Notes: generated by a model from the sequence alone, not told the origin. Positions 19,142 through 29,346 are shown, counted from the first letter of the stretch. The stretch: 64,000 bases of DNA from Siphonobacter aquaeclarae (GCF_900103285.1 NZ_FNGS01000004.1:415960-479959); one strand, 5' to 3'. Numbers and translations: made by a program.

Positions 19142-20767
19142 ATGAATGTATTTCTTAGAATCTGCCTCGTACTCCTGCTGCCTGCCTTGCTCCATCAGGG
19201 ATTTGCACAAACGATCCCTGCCGGCAGGCTGGTGTTTACCGGCGCGGCCGTCACGCCATCAGAACTAAAGGAACAGGATGTACTCAAACACCTGACGCTC
19301 ACGCCGAAAAGCAACCTGTTCATGACGGTCTTCCTCGAAAGAACGCTGAGCAGCTACCTGCACGACCTTGCCCCGGCACTGTCCGCTGATTCCCTCTCCA
19401 AAATCGGGAATTATCAGTTTTCCTTTCTGATGGACGGCAAACTGATTTATCAAACCGAATTACTACCCGGCGCCCCGAGGCCCGCGCAGCAGCAAGCCGA
19501 CCTTTCCTGGAACAAACCGCTCATCGACAATCAGCACGAAGGTGCCTGGTGGAGCCAGTCGGCGTGGAACCGCTTTCTCTTTTACGGCGGAGACAGTACC
19601 CTGACCGACGGTCCTCATATCCTGAAAATCATCCTGAAACCGTATGTGAAAACGCCCCGCCTGATCGTCGGTGAAGTCATCGCAGAAGGGCAGCTCGATT
19701 TGCTGGTCAAGCGGCATCCGGACGTGAATACTGCCTCGGTATCACTGACACGGGTGATCCCGGGGGAAGGACTGCCGGTATCAAACGAGCCGTTTGACTA
19801 CAACCGGATCCGGAAGCTGAAGGCCTATATCGAAGCAGACGTCTTCCGGCACATTACCAGTATTGTCGTTCTGAAAAAAGGAAAAATTCTGGTGGAAGAG
19901 TACTTCAACGGCAGCACGCGCGACAGCCTGCACGATGTTCGCTCGGTCGGAAAATCCTTCGCGTCCACCCTGACCGGTATGGCGCTGGCGGACGGTTATC
20001 TTTCGTCTACCGGCCAAACCCTGGGTACCTTTTATCCCCTTCAATCCTATCAACACTACTCGCCTGCCAAAGCCGCTGTAACGCTGCAAGAACTATTGAC
20101 GATGCGCTCGCGCTTTGATGGCGACGACGGCGATCCTACCTCGCCCGGCAACGAAGAGAATATGTACCCACAGTCCGACTGGGTGAAGTTCACGCTGGAT
20201 CTTCCCCTGGATACCGTTAAATACCGCGGGCAATGGCACTATTTCACCGCGGGCGTCATGCTGCTGGGTAGTATACTGGACAAAGCTATTCCCGGCGGCC
20301 TTGAGGCATATGCCGACAAAAAACTATTCAAACCGTTGAAAATCAATACCTATCAATGGATGTATACCCCCCAGCATGTACCGAGTACGGCCGGTGGTAT
20401 CCGCATGAGGGCTATTGATTTTGCGAAGTACGGGCAGCTATATGCCAACGACGGAAACTGGAACGGCCGTCAGCTGTTACCCAAAAGCTGGGTTCGGCAG
20501 ACCTTCTCCCGCCAGACTCAAATTCCCGGGAGAACCCAGGAATACTACGGCTTTCTGTTCTGGAATAAAACCTTCCGGAGCGAAGGCAACTCCTGCGAAA
20601 CCTACTACTGCTCCGGAAACGGCGGCAACAAGATCTACGTCCTGAAAGACCCCGGCCTGGTAGTCGTCATCACCGCCACAGCCTACGGCAGCGGCTACGC
20701 CCACAGGCAGGCAGATCAGATACTGGAGGAGTATGTGTTGCCGGCGGTGTCGGGGTTGGGAAAATAG
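19142..20767 (+). CDS. Secreted serine hydrolase (beta-lactamase/penicillin-binding-protein-like)
   Basis: A 541-residue protein with a signal peptide (ends GFAQ at about 23), an N-terminal beta-rich region (to about 200) that I do not recognise, and a class C beta-lactamase-like domain (about 215-535). The nucleophile motif SVGK has Ser268 and Lys271. The usual YxN reads Y-F-T in HYFTAGVMLLG, and a GNGGNKIY motif stands for the KTG-like strand. Such proteins include esterases and D-aminopeptidases. The start at 19142 was chosen for the signal peptide; longer frames would overlap the AraC gene. Confidence 0.85.
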   Translation: MNVFLRICLVLLLPALLHQGFAQTIPAGRLVFTGAAVTPSELKEQDVLKHLTLTPKSNLFMTVFLERTLSSYLHDLAPALSADSLSKIGNYQFSFLMDGKLIYQTELLPGAPRPAQQQADLSWNKPLIDNQHEGAWWSQSAWNRFLFYGGDSTLTDGPHILKIILKPYVKTPRLIVGEVIAEGQLDLLVKRHPDVNTASVSLTRVIPGEGLPVSNEPFDYNRIRKLKAYIEADVFRHITSIVVLKKGKILVEEYFNGSTRDSLHDVRSVGKSFASTLTGMALADGYLSSTGQTLGTFYPLQSYQHYSPAKAAVTLQELLTMRSRFDGDDGDPTSPGNEENMYPQSDWVKFTLDLPLDTVKYRGQWHYFTAGVMLLGSILDKAIPGGLEAYADKKLFKPLKINTYQWMYTPQHVPSTAGGIRMRAIDFAKYGQLYANDGNWNGRQLLPKSWVRQTFSRQTQIPGRTQEYYGFLFWNKTFRSEGNSCETYYCSGNGGNKIYVLKDPGLVVVITATAYGSGYAHRQADQILEEYVLPAVSGLGK

Positions 20768-20850
20768 TTTAGGGTTTAGAGTTTGGGGTTTGGGTGCGGA
20801 AGTCGGGTGGATGACACCAACTCTAAACCCTAAACTCCCAAACTCTAAAC
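20766..20850. repeat. Family A word-repeat hairpin after the serine hydrolase
   Basis: Left arm 20766-20794 (GTTTAGGGTTTAGAGTTTGGGG-like words) and inverted right arm 20817-20850 (ACTCTAAACCCTAAACTCCC-like) around a 22-base core. Same family as 11623-11704. It is immediately followed by the terminator of the convergent transporter operon. Confidence 0.75.
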
Positions 20851-20880
20851 AAAAAAAGAGCCGGCAACCACCCCGGCTCT
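20851..20880 (-). terminator. Terminator of the ara operon
   Basis: AGAGCCGG/CCGGCTCT stem with an 8-base loop and a run of T on the minus strand, 27 bases past the transporter stop. Confidence 0.85.
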
Positions 20881-20906
20881 AAACCCAACACCAACACTAA
20901 ACTATT

Positions 20907-22562
20907 TTATCCGAAGACGGCGTAGATCGTCACGATGAGAGCAGTGATGCACCCGGCGCCGATCAGAAAAGGCGCCGGAACGCGGAACCAGGAGGCTTCG
21001 ACGGCGAAGGCCTTTTCACTATCCCTGCCGCGCCCGCCGATGTAACTGATCAGGATCTGAACAAGCAGGCATATCCAGAAGACAGTCCCCATCCGGTTCA
21101 GGAATGGCATCTCCGGAAAGGAATACTTCAGGAATGCCGAGAGCGGAATACTCAGCAAGGCCGCTGCGAGCGCGCCGTTGGCCGTTGCTTTCTTCCAGAA
21201 AAATCCCAGCAGGAAAATCGCCAGAATACCCGGAGAGATAAAGCCGGTATATTCCTGAATATACTCGAAACCCTGGCCAAAATTCCGGAGAAACGGACTC
21301 AGCACGAGCGCAATCACGAACGAGACAACGATCGATACCCGGCCGAGCCACACCGTTTGCTTTTCATCCAGATTAGGGTTGAAAAATTTCTTGTGAATAT
21401 CGAGGACGTAAATCGTCGAAATACTGTTCGCTTTCCCGGCGAGTGAGGCTACGATCGCAGCTGTCAGCGCCGCAAAAGCCAGTCCTTTCAGCCCTGTGGG
21501 CAGCAGGTTGAGCAATACCGGATAGGAATTATCGGGTTTGACGACTCCGCCTTCCGTAATACCCGAGACAATCGCCGGATCGGCATTTTCCTGAAACAGC
21601 ACAAACGCCGCCAAACCGGGCAATACCACAATAAACGGCATCAGGATTTTCAGGAAAGAAGCGAAGAGCAGTCCGTTCCGGGCCGTGGTCAGGTCCGCGC
21701 CCAGCGCCCGTTGGGTAATGTACTGATTACAACCAAAGTAGTTGAAGTTTACAATCCATTGTCCACCAATAATGAACATCATCAAACCCGGCAGCTGGTT
21801 GTAGGCATCGATGAAGCCCCCGCGACCGTCGTGCACCTGGTACTCTCCTTTTGAAAAGAGCATGTGGAGGTGGCTGTCGGCTTTGTCGCGGATGAGTGCG
21901 AGACCTTCGAATACCCCGGAGCCGGAACCTACTTTATCTGACAACAGGTTCAGGGCCAGGTAGGTTGTCGCTAATCCTCCGACAATCAGGCAGATTACCT
22001 GAATCACGTCGGTATAGCCGATGACTTTCATCCCGCCAAGCGTAATGAATACTGCGAAGACGGTCAGGAAAACGGCGCAGCTGCCAAACCCGAAGCCCGT
22101 CATTTTCTCAAGACTGATTGCGCCGAGGTAGACGATGGAAGTCAGGTTGACGAGGATATACAAAAACAGCCAGAACACGGCCATCAGGGTAGCCAGACGA
22201 CCGTCGTACCGTACCTGCAAAAACTGCGGCATGGTATAGATCTTGTTCCGGATGTACATCGGCAGAAAGTATACTGCGATGATAATCAGGGAGAAAGCCC
22301 CTACCAGCTCGTATACCGAAATGGCAATACCGAGCTGAAAAGCCTGCCCGCTCATGCCGATAAACTGCTCCGCCGAAATGTTGGAGGCGATGATCGAGGA
22401 ACCGATGGCCCACCATGTCAGCGAGCCTTCCGCGAGGAAAAAATCCTTGGAATCGGCTGTTTGTTTGCCCTTGTGTTTGTAAACCCAGTATCCATACGAA
22501 GCAACGATGAGGAAATAGACTAGGAAGATCGCATAATCCAGCGATTCGAGGCCAAGCGTCAT
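20907..22562 (-). CDS. Sodium/solute symporter (SSS family), probable L-arabinose transporter
   Basis: A 551-residue inner-membrane protein with about 14 helices of the SGLT/SSS type; family features are the early SNISAEQFIGMSGQ segment and GGMKVIGYTDVIQ in the middle. The start MTLGLESLDYA at 22562 was chosen because the 44 residues upstream in frame are not family-like and overlap the araD stop region. It is the last gene of araB-araA-araD-transporter and lies 29 bases after araD, so L-arabinose is the likely substrate (inference from context). Confidence 0.9.
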   Translation of the reverse strand: MTLGLESLDYAIFLVYFLIVASYGYWVYKHKGKQTADSKDFFLAEGSLTWWAIGSSIIASNISAEQFIGMSGQAFQLGIAISVYELVGAFSLIIIAVYFLPMYIRNKIYTMPQFLQVRYDGRLATLMAVFWLFLYILVNLTSIVYLGAISLEKMTGFGFGSCAVFLTVFAVFITLGGMKVIGYTDVIQVICLIVGGLATTYLALNLLSDKVGSGSGVFEGLALIRDKADSHLHMLFSKGEYQVHDGRGGFIDAYNQLPGLMMFIIGGQWIVNFNYFGCNQYITQRALGADLTTARNGLLFASFLKILMPFIVVLPGLAAFVLFQENADPAIVSGITEGGVVKPDNSYPVLLNLLPTGLKGLAFAALTAAIVASLAGKANSISTIYVLDIHKKFFNPNLDEKQTVWLGRVSIVVSFVIALVLSPFLRNFGQGFEYIQEYTGFISPGILAIFLLGFFWKKATANGALAAALLSIPLSAFLKYSFPEMPFLNRMGTVFWICLLVQILISYIGGRGRDSEKAFAVEASWFRVPAPFLIGAGCITALIVTIYAVFG

Positions 22563-22591
22563 AAAATAGGTAGGATTTGGAGGTAGAGAGA

Positions 22592-23290
22592 TCAGCAACC
22601 CTGCCCGTAGTAGGCGTCTTTGCCGTGTTTGCGGAAATAATGCTTGTCGATCAGCGTCTGTTTCAGCCTCGGTACGTCCGGTCGCAACGTGCACGACAGG
22701 TACGCCATCTGGGCAATCGCCTCGAGCAGGCCGGCATTGTAAACGGCCTTTTCAGCGGTTTTTCCCCAGGTAAACGGCGCGTGATTGCCCAGCAAAACCA
22801 TTTCCACTTCAGAAGGCGACAGGTTCCGCCGTTCGAACTCATTCAGGATCTGGAAACCGGTTTCCCGCTCGTAGTCGCCCTGAATCATGGCGTCGTCCAT
22901 CGGCGGCGCACAGGGTATATCAACCGTGAGGTAGTCGGCATGGGTCGTTCCGAGGATGGGAATATCGCGCTGTGCCTGCGCCCAGGCCGTTGCGTAGGTA
23001 CTGTGGGTATGGACAATACCGCCGACATCGGTCCAGTTCTGAAACAGAACGGCGTGGGTTTTGGTATCGGAAGACGGACGCTTGTCTCCCATCACAACCC
23101 GACCCTCAAAATCACAGATCACAATATCCGACGGGTGCAATACCTCGTACGGTACCCCTGACGGCTTGATGGCGAAAAGGCCCTGGCTGCGGTCCACCAC
23201 CGACGCGTTGCCGAAGGTGAACACCACCAGGTTGAGTTTCGGAAGCATCATGTTGGCTTCGTAACACTCTTCCTGCAGGTTTTTAAACAT
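22592..23290 (-). CDS. araD: L-ribulose-5-phosphate 4-epimerase
   Basis: A 232-residue class II aldolase/epimerase. It turns L-ribulose 5-phosphate into D-xylulose 5-phosphate, the last step of the arabinose route. Zinc-site histidines stand in HTHSTYATAWAQ (about 97-108), and the GTTHADY segment and the N-terminal FTFGNASVVDR motif are characteristic. Length equals that of E. coli AraD (231). It follows araA by 54 bases with a hairpin in the gap. Confidence 0.95.
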   Translation of the reverse strand: MFKNLQEECYEANMMLPKLNLVVFTFGNASVVDRSQGLFAIKPSGVPYEVLHPSDIVICDFEGRVVMGDKRPSSDTKTHAVLFQNWTDVGGIVHTHSTYATAWAQAQRDIPILGTTHADYLTVDIPCAPPMDDAMIQGDYERETGFQILNEFERRNLSPSEVEMVLLGNHAPFTWGKTAEKAVYNAGLLEAIAQMAYLSCTLRPDVPRLKQTLIDKHYFRKHGKDAYYGQGC

Positions 23291-23307
23291 GATTATCGGG
23301 GAAAAGA

Positions 23308-23336
23308 GGCAGGTACTCCGGATGGAAGCACCTGCC
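23308..23336 (-). other. Intercistronic hairpin between araA and araD
   Basis: GGCAGGT/ACCTGCC stem with a 15-base loop and no T run. It may act in mRNA processing or stability rather than termination. Confidence 0.4.
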
Positions 23337-23344
23337 CCGTTCGG

Positions 23345-24829
23345 TTAGCGATAGGTGACGTCGTTCCAGCGGAGTTCGTTTTTGAACGTGCGGAGGCGGG
23401 TCGCCTCGTCGATTACGGTCAGCTCCACGGCAAACATATCGGTGAAATCTTCGAGGTATTCCGTCGTCAGGTTCTGGCTGTAAACGGTATGGTGAGCGCC
23501 TCCGGCGAGAATCCAGGCGGCGCAGCCGGTCTGCATATCGGGTTGGGGTTTCCAGAGTACACGGGCAACGGGCAGTTTGGGCAGGGCTTCTTCGGCTTCG
23601 ACGGCCTCTACTTCATTGACGAGCACCCGGAAGCGGTTGCCGAGGTCGATCACCGACACGTTGAGCGCCGGACCGCCGCCGGCATTGAATACCAGGCGGA
23701 CCGGATCGGCCTTGCCGCCGATACCAAGCGGGTGGATTTCACAGGAAACAGCTCCCGACGCGATCGACGGGCAGATTTCCAGCATGTGCGAACCCAGCAC
23801 CAGATTCCGGCCAGGCTGGAAGTGGTAGGTATAGTCTTCCATGAACGAGTTACCGCCTTGCAACCCGCTGGCCATGACTTTCATGGAGCGGACCATCGCG
23901 GCGGTTTTCCAGTCGCCCTCCCCGCCAAAGCCGTAGCCTGCCGCCATCAGCCGTTGTGAGGCGATACCCGGTAGTTGCACCAGTCCGTGGAGATCTTCGA
24001 ATGTATCGGTATAGGCTTTGAAATTGCCGTCTTCGAGAAAGGCCTTGAGTCCCAGTTCAATACGGGCTGCTTCCCGGAGCGACTGCCGGAAGGCTCCGTC
24101 CTGACGCAGGGAGGCCGTCACCTGGTATTGTTCTTCGTATTCCCGGAGCAGGCGGTCGATTTCCGCATCGGAAATCTGGTTGACTACCTGGACGAGGTCG
24201 CCGACGCCGTGTGTATTGACGGAATAGCCAAATGTCAGTTCCGCAGAGACTTTGTTTCCTTCCGTCACCGCTACCTGCCGCATGTTGTCTCCGAAACGGA
24301 CTACTTTCATACCCTGCATTTCGTACCGGGCCACGGCCACGCGTGCCCATACCGACAGGCGCTCGATCACATCCGGTTGCTGCCAGTGCCCGACGACTAC
24401 CTTGCGGTTGAGCCGCATCCGGGAGGCCAGGAAGCCGAACTCGCGGTCGCCGTGCGCCGACTGGTTCAGGTTCATGAAATCCATGTCGATTTCGCCCCAG
24501 GGAATATCCCGGTTGTACTGGGTATGCAGGTGGAGCATCGGTTTCTGAAGGGCTTTCAGGCCACCTATCCACATTTTAGCGGGGGAAAACGTGTGCATCC
24601 AGGCCACGATCCCGGCGCAACCCGGGGCTACGTTGGCGTCCTGAATGACCCGGTAAATCTCGTCCGGGGTTTTGACGACCGGCTTGAATACTACCCGAAC
24701 CGGCAGCGCCGAATCGAGAAAAGAAGCGATTACCTGCGAATGTTCCGCTACCTGACGAAGGGTTTCTTCCCCGTATAAATGTTGGCTGCCGGTGACAAAC
24801 CAGACTTCAAACTGTTTTAAATCAAGCAT
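23345..24829 (-). CDS. araA: L-arabinose isomerase
   Basis: A 494-residue enzyme that converts L-arabinose to L-ribulose in the cytoplasm (E. coli: 500 residues). Typical segments are [14 protein letters not shown] at the N-terminus, the [12 protein letters not shown] active-site loop and a MEDYTYHF motif near residue 333. The start at 24829 fits the family; an in-frame start at 24862 adds 11 unrelated residues. The start lies eight bases inside araB, which suggests translational coupling. Confidence 0.97.
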   Translation of the reverse strand: MLDLKQFEVWFVTGSQHLYGEETLRQVAEHSQVIASFLDSALPVRVVFKPVVKTPDEIYRVIQDANVAPGCAGIVAWMHTFSPAKMWIGGLKALQKPMLHLHTQYNRDIPWGEIDMDFMNLNQSAHGDREFGFLASRMRLNRKVVVGHWQQPDVIERLSVWARVAVARYEMQGMKVVRFGDNMRQVAVTEGNKVSAELTFGYSVNTHGVGDLVQVVNQISDAEIDRLLREYEEQYQVTASLRQDGAFRQSLREAARIELGLKAFLEDGNFKAYTDTFEDLHGLVQLPGIASQRLMAAGYGFGGEGDWKTAAMVRSMKVMASGLQGGNSFMEDYTYHFQPGRNLVLGSHMLEICPSIASGAVSCEIHPLGIGGKADPVRLVFNAGGGPALNVSVIDLGNRFRVLVNEVEAVEAEEALPKLPVARVLWKPQPDMQTGCAAWILAGGAHHTVYSQNLTTEYLEDFTDMFAVELTVIDEATRLRTFKNELRWNDVTYR

Positions 24830-26501
24830 TTTCTTGGGAATAAGAGGATTCGTGTTCAGCAATCAGGCCGGTTTCGAGGAAGCGGCCGAGGGAGAGGTAC
24901 CGGGCATACAGGGTTTCATAAATGGCTGCTTTGTCCGCCTCAGGTTCGTACACAGCGTCGAAACCGGCCGACAGCGCCTCCTGCGCAGCAGCGATAGTCG
25001 GATGCACGCCCGACGCCACGGCCGCAAACATGGCCGCACCCAGCGCGCACGCCTGATCCGACGCCGCTACTTTGATCGGCACGTTCAGGACGTTCGCCAG
25101 CGTCTGCATCGCAAAGGCCGATTTCCGCGCTACGCCACCGATGGCGATTACCTGGCGGATGGGTACCCCTTCTTCCCGGAAGCGATCTACAATATTCCGG
25201 GAACCATAGGCCGTAGCTTCCACGAGTGATTTGAACACCCGAACGGTATCGCTGCCGAGGTTCAAGCCGGAGATAGCGCCCTTGAGGGTATGGTTGGCGT
25301 CGGGTGTCCGGCGACCGTTAAACCAGTCTACCGCCACCGGATCGGTTGGCGTAACCGGCAGCAGCGCCGCTTTTTCGGACAGCGCCGGAAGCAGTTTTTT
25401 CTGCAATTCCGTAGCAGCTTCCTCGCCTACCAGCTCGGCAACCGGCTGCACAATCAGGCGCTGAAACCAGGCGTAGATATCGCCATAGGCCGACATACCC
25501 GCTTCCATACCGAGCATCCCGGGGAGAATGGAGCCGTCGACCTGCCCGCAGATACCGCGGACGACGAGGTCCCCGATTTCGTCTGTCGGCGCGACGAGCA
25601 TGTCGCACGTCGACGTGCCGATTACTTTACAAAGTGAATAAGCTTCGATTTCCGCGCCAACGGCCCCCATGTGGGCGTCAAATGCGCCAACGCCGATGAT
25701 GGCATCGGGAGAAATCCCCAGCCGCTTCGCCCATTCCGCCGAAATACGCCCCATCGGCTGATCGGAGGTATAGGTATCGGAAAACAGCCGATCACGCATG
25801 CCCGACAGCAGCGGATCGAGGCGGGTCAGAAATTCATCGGAAGGAAGTCCGCCAAAGTCTTTGTGCCAGAGCGCTTTATGCCCGGCGGCACAGCGGCTCC
25901 GCTTCAGTGTGAGGGGGTTGGTATTTCCGGTCAGCACCGCTGAAATCCAGTCGCAATGCTCCACCCACGAAAAGGCTTTTTCCCGAACCTCCGGATCCAC
26001 GCGAAGGGTATGAAGCATCTTCGCCCAAAACCACTCCGAGGAGTAAATCCCGCCGACGTAGGTCGTAAAATCCGTCTCCCATTGTTTGGCGAGGGTATTG
26101 ATCTCTTCGGCTTCGCGGTTGCTGGTGTGGTCTTTCCAGAGGATGAACATCCCGTTGGGATTGCCGGCAAATTCCGGCAGCAGCGCCAGCGGCGTACCGT
26201 ACTCGTCCACAGGGCCGGGCGTGGAGCCGGTGGTATCGACGGAAATCCCGGCGATTTGCCGACGGATTTCTGCCGGAACGTTCTTCAACGCCTCCCGGAC
26301 CGACTGCTCCAGACCTTCCAGGTAGTCAAGCGGGTGTTGCCGGAAACGGGACTCCGACGCATCACAGTAGAGGCCTTTTTTCCAGCGGGGATATTCGAAA
26401 ACAGCCGTACCGACCGTTTCCCCCGTGAGCGCATGCAGCACCAGCGCCCGCACCGAGTCGGTCCCGTAATCCACCCCGATTACATATTTATCTTGGGTCA
26501 C
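24822..26501 (-). CDS. araB: Ribulokinase
   Basis: A 559-residue FGGY-family kinase that phosphorylates L-ribulose. [13 protein letters not shown] opens the first ATPase lobe, [12 protein letters not shown] and [12 protein letters not shown] are AraB-specific segments, and the GGVARKSAF motif near residue 450 belongs to the second lobe. Length agrees with AraB (about 560) rather than xylulokinase (about 490). First gene of the araBAD-transporter operon; the whole gap to araR upstream is taken up by a repeat element, so the promoter must lie in or beside it. Confidence 0.96.
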   Translation of the reverse strand: MTQDKYVIGVDYGTDSVRALVLHALTGETVGTAVFEYPRWKKGLYCDASESRFRQHPLDYLEGLEQSVREALKNVPAEIRRQIAGISVDTTGSTPGPVDEYGTPLALLPEFAGNPNGMFILWKDHTSNREAEEINTLAKQWETDFTTYVGGIYSSEWFWAKMLHTLRVDPEVREKAFSWVEHCDWISAVLTGNTNPLTLKRSRCAAGHKALWHKDFGGLPSDEFLTRLDPLLSGMRDRLFSDTYTSDQPMGRISAEWAKRLGISPDAIIGVGAFDAHMGAVGAEIEAYSLCKVIGTSTCDMLVAPTDEIGDLVVRGICGQVDGSILPGMLGMEAGMSAYGDIYAWFQRLIVQPVAELVGEEAATELQKKLLPALSEKAALLPVTPTDPVAVDWFNGRRTPDANHTLKGAISGLNLGSDTVRVFKSLVEATAYGSRNIVDRFREEGVPIRQVIAIGGVARKSAFAMQTLANVLNVPIKVAASDQACALGAAMFAAVASGVHPTIAAAQEALSAGFDAVYEPEADKAAIYETLYARYLSLGRFLETGLIAEHESSYSQENA

Positions 26502-26537
26502 AGGTTTAAAGTGTTAAGGTGACACATTCTTGGATGC

Positions 26538-26715
26538 CAGTTTTCAGTTTTCAGTTTTCAGTTTTCAGTTTTCAGTTTTCAGTTTTCAGTTTTCAGTTTT
26601 CAGTTTTCAGTTAGGGATTGGTTTCCGGAGAAAGTACCCCTAAAAAACGTTTGAATTCCCTGAAAATCTCCCCGAAAGCAAAAACTGAAAACCGTAAACT
26701 GAAAACCGCAAACTG
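26538..26715. repeat. Family B element with ten exact CAGTTTT heptamers before araB
   Basis: Left arm 26538-26612 holds ten uninterrupted CAGTTTT units plus CAGTT. Right arm 26681-26715 is an inverted degenerate version (AAAACTGAAAACCGTAAACT). The arms can pair across a 68-base core. Exact heptamers are prone to slippage, and the tract sits 36 bases before the araB start codon. Related copy at 61039-61222. Confidence 0.8.
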
Positions 26716-26718
26716 CTT

Positions 26719-27408
26719 TCAGAAATCCGACATAAAATGCAAAAACGCATTAAACTGCTTCTGATACCGCTCCTGATCCAGGCGGTAGAGCACGGCCTTT
26801 TTGGTCACGCCGTGCTCGTTTTTTTCGCCGGTGTCTTTGAGCAGTTTGGTCGACAGGATCTTCCGGCTGAAGTTGCGGCGGTCGAACGGGCTGTCGTAAA
26901 TCGCCTCATACAGGCGCTGCAGCTGCGGTATGGTGAACTTCTCCGGCAGCAGTTCAAACCCAATCGGGTGGAGAGCGGCCTTGTAGCGCAAACGCTGCAG
27001 GGCCAGTTCCACCATCCGGTCGTGGTCGAAGATGAGCTTCGGTCGTTCCTTGAGGCTCAGCCAGTATCCGTTCCGGGAGCGGGCCAGCTCGGCGTCGTGT
27101 TCGTGGATGTTGATGAGGGCAAAAAAACAGACCGAAACGGTTCGTTCGGCCGGATCACGGTTCACTTCCCCGAACGTCTGCAATTGCTCCATGTAGACGT
27201 TCTCCAGCCCCGTCAGTTCGTGAAGAATGCGTTTGGCGCCTACCTCCAGGTCTTCGTCGGCCCGGAGAAACCCGCCCATGAGCGACCATTTTCCTTTTTC
27301 CGGTTCAAAATTACGCTTGATGAGCAACAGCTTCAATTCCTCCCCGTCGAATCCGAAAATGATACAATCGGTCGCTACCAGGACCCGGTTTTCAACAAGG
27401 TACTCCAT
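26719..27408 (-). CDS. araR: AraR, Nudix-type (NrtR-family) arabinose regulator
   Basis: A 229-residue protein with an N-terminal Nudix-like domain (about 1-140) and a C-terminal winged helix (about 150-225, with STKLLKDTGEK). The Nudix box is degenerate: the catalytic REUxEExGU pattern reads RILHELTGL, so hydrolysis is not expected and the domain probably binds a ligand. NrtR-family regulators of this kind control arabinose genes in Bacteroides (AraR); the location between GH51 and araBAD supports the same role. It has its own promoter flanked by an inverted repeat. Confidence 0.88.
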   Translation of the reverse strand: MEYLVENRVLVATDCIIFGFDGEELKLLLIKRNFEPEKGKWSLMGGFLRADEDLEVGAKRILHELTGLENVYMEQLQTFGEVNRDPAERTVSVCFFALINIHEHDAELARSRNGYWLSLKERPKLIFDHDRMVELALQRLRYKAALHPIGFELLPEKFTIPQLQRLYEAIYDSPFDRRNFSRKILSTKLLKDTGEKNEHGVTKKAVLYRLDQERYQKQFNAFLHFMSDF

Positions 27409-27412
27409 AACA

Positions 27413-27468
27413 GGTTATTCGGTTAAGCCCAATCGTGTCAAAACAACACAATAATTTCGAATAACCAA
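27413..27468 (-). promoter_or_regulatory. araR promoter flanked by an inverted repeat (candidate AraR operator)
   Basis: On the minus strand TTGG (27465-27468) and TTGTTTTG (27439-27446) are 18 bases apart, close to the Bacteroidota consensus. GGTTATTCG at 27413-27421 and its exact inverse at 27458-27466 bracket the -7 box, the latter overlapping the -33 box. A related AATAACC stands at the GH51 promoter (29139-29145). Operator role is inferred. Confidence 0.5.
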
Positions 27469-27543
27469 TGAAATAATTAAACTTTTTCAATAAAAGGAAG
27501 GCTTCTATTAAAAGAAATCTGTTCCTTTCCGGAAAAAGACGAC

Positions 27544-27576
27544 AAAAGCCGACGCATACCCGCTGCGCCGGCTTTT
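27544..27576 (-). terminator. Terminator after the GH51 gene
   Basis: AAAAGCCGACGCA pairs with TGCGCCGGCTTTT (one mismatch) around a 7-base loop. It separates the GH51 gene from araR. Confidence 0.8.
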
Positions 27577-27597
27577 CTGTTTTCCTGACTTTTATAA

Positions 27598-29127
27598 TTA
27601 TTTCAATTCCAGCACGACGACAGACGCCTTCGGAAGTTTGACTTTCAACGCGTTACCTGCCTTCGTGGCTCCTTTAAACGTTTCGGGGTGAATTTTTTCC
27701 GGCTGCTCGAAGGTATTGTGGTCCTGCAGATTCGCGGAGGTCAGGATTTTTCCCGTTACAGAGCTGAACGTCAGCCCTTCCAGGGAGATCTCCTGTTCCT
27801 TTTTCGGGTCGATGTTGGTGAGGGATACATGAATCGCTCCGTTTTTATCGCGTGATACCGAGGCCGATACCGCCGGAAGTTTCCCGTCTCCGAATACATA
27901 ATCCGGTGAAGTCAGCGTCACCGGAATGAGCTTCGCATCCTGGTGTACGTTGTACATTTCCATGACGTGGTACGTCGGCGTCAGCAGCAGTTTTTCTTCT
28001 TTCGTCAGAATCACGGCCTGCAGCACGTTCACGACCTGAGCCAGGTTGGCCATCCGGACGCGATCGGCATGGTTGTGGAAAATATTGAGCGTCGCACCGG
28101 CGATCAGCGCGTCCCGGATGGTATTCTGCTGAAAGAGGAAGCCGGGGTTAGTACCGGGTTCGACGTCATACCAGCCGCCCCATTCGTCCACAATCAATGC
28201 GACCTTTTTCTTCGGATCGTATTTGTCCATGACAGCGGAGTGCTTCGTCACCAGCTCTTCCATCAGAAGCGCCTGCTTCATGGTACCGAAGTATTGCTTT
28301 TCATCGAACGCGGTCGAGGGTCCCTTTTTGTTCCAGTCCGTCACCGAATAGTGGTGCAGGGCTACGCCGTTGAGCAGGTTATGCGGAATATCGCGCATGA
28401 GTACTTCCGTCCAGTGGTAGTCGGCGTCGCTGGCGCCGGAGGCGATCCGGAAGAGCTTCGACCCGCTCCAGTCCGACATAAACGTGGCATATTTCCGGTA
28501 GATATCGGCATAGTACTCCACCCGCATGTTTCCGCCGCATCCCCAGGCTTCGTTTCCAACGCCCCAGTAGCGCACTTTCCAGGGTTCGGTACGACCGTTT
28601 TCCTTCCGCCAGTTGGCCATCGGGCTGACGCCGCCGAAATTGACATACTGCACCCAGTCGGCCAGCTCCTGTACCGTGCCGCTGCCGACATTACCGGCCA
28701 GGTAGGGCTCCGTACCGAGGCGCTCGCAGAGGTCCAGGAAGTCATGCGTCCCAAAGGAATTATCTTCCGTTACACCTCCCCACCACTGGTTCACAATCGT
28801 CGGGCGTTTGGCTTTCGGGCCTACGCCGTCTTTCCAGTGATAGGTATCGGCGAAGCACCCGCCCGGCCAGCGGAGGTTGGGGATCTTCAGTTTTTTGAGG
28901 GCGTCGATGACGTCCGTCCGGACACCGTTGACGTTGGGGATGGTTTTATTCGCTTCCCCGACATAAATACCGCCGTAAATACAGCGGCCGAGGTGCTCGG
29001 CGAAGTGGCCGTAGATATGCCGGCTGATCGTCACCGTCGTATCAGCGCTCCGAGCTACGATCCGGCTCTGGGCCGACACTGCTCCCGCGGTCAGGAGCAG
29101 AAAGAGAGAGGTCAAGGTCTTTTTCAT
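27598..29127 (-). CDS. abfA: GH51 alpha-L-arabinofuranosidase
   Basis: A 509-residue glycoside hydrolase with a signal peptide (ends AVSAQ at about 20), so it acts in the periplasm or outside. The catalytic acid/base is the Glu of [12 protein letters not shown] (about residue 193) and the nucleophile is the Glu of VDEWGGWY (about 318), both classical for GH51. It removes terminal L-arabinofuranosyl groups from arabinans or arabinoxylans. It stands between the SusCD set and araR. A TAATTTTG -7 box lies just upstream with an AATAACC half-site. Confidence 0.95.
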   Translation of the reverse strand: MKKTLTSLFLLLTAGAVSAQSRIVARSADTTVTISRHIYGHFAEHLGRCIYGGIYVGEANKTIPNVNGVRTDVIDALKKLKIPNLRWPGGCFADTYHWKDGVGPKAKRPTIVNQWWGGVTEDNSFGTHDFLDLCERLGTEPYLAGNVGSGTVQELADWVQYVNFGGVSPMANWRKENGRTEPWKVRYWGVGNEAWGCGGNMRVEYYADIYRKYATFMSDWSGSKLFRIASGASDADYHWTEVLMRDIPHNLLNGVALHHYSVTDWNKKGPSTAFDEKQYFGTMKQALLMEELVTKHSAVMDKYDPKKKVALIVDEWGGWYDVEPGTNPGFLFQQNTIRDALIAGATLNIFHNHADRVRMANLAQVVNVLQAVILTKEEKLLLTPTYHVMEMYNVHQDAKLIPVTLTSPDYVFGDGKLPAVSASVSRDKNGAIHVSLTNIDPKKEQEISLEGLTFSSVTGKILTSANLQDHNTFEQPEKIHPETFKGATKAGNALKVKLPKASVVVLELK

Positions 29128-29138
29128 CGAAAACAGGA

Positions 29139-29157
29139 AATAACCGGGACAAAATTA
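29139..29157 (-). promoter_or_regulatory. GH51 gene promoter with a candidate AraR half-site
   Basis: TAATTTTG (minus strand, 29150-29157) matches TAnnTTTG; AATAACC at 29139-29145 repeats the core of the inverted repeat at the araR promoter and lies about 12 bases before the start codon. Confidence 0.4.
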
Positions 29158-29299
29158 GACGAACCGGTGTTTCCACACTCCCTGTCACTTGGCGGAGTAT
29201 ACCTTTATTTTGACATAAAAATTAACAACACATCTTCAAAACAGCAAACAAACGCCTACTGCCTCATTCAACCCGTATAGTGCGAACCGTCAGAAACAA

Positions 29300-29331
29300 A
29301 AAAAACCGGGCTCAAGCAAGCCCGGCTTTTC
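29300..29331 (-). terminator. Terminator of the SusC-SusD-DUF3823 operon
   Basis: CCGGGCT/AGCCCGG stem with a 6-base loop and an A run on the plus strand giving T on the minus strand, 16 bases past the DUF3823 stop. Confidence 0.85.
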
Positions 29332-29346
29332 CCACTACACAATTAC

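Noticed and set aside
26538-26612. CRISPR array in the CAGTTTT tract
   Set aside because: The unit is 7 bp with no spacers and no cas genes nearby; it is a simple tandem repeat.
27943-29280. A 445-residue frame opposite the GH51 gene
   Set aside because: Antisense to a gene with full catalytic motifs; its sequence is what complementing GC-rich codons produces. Similar long antisense frames opposite araA (23975-24778), araB (25956-26522), susC and the 812-residue metalloprotease were rejected for the same reason.
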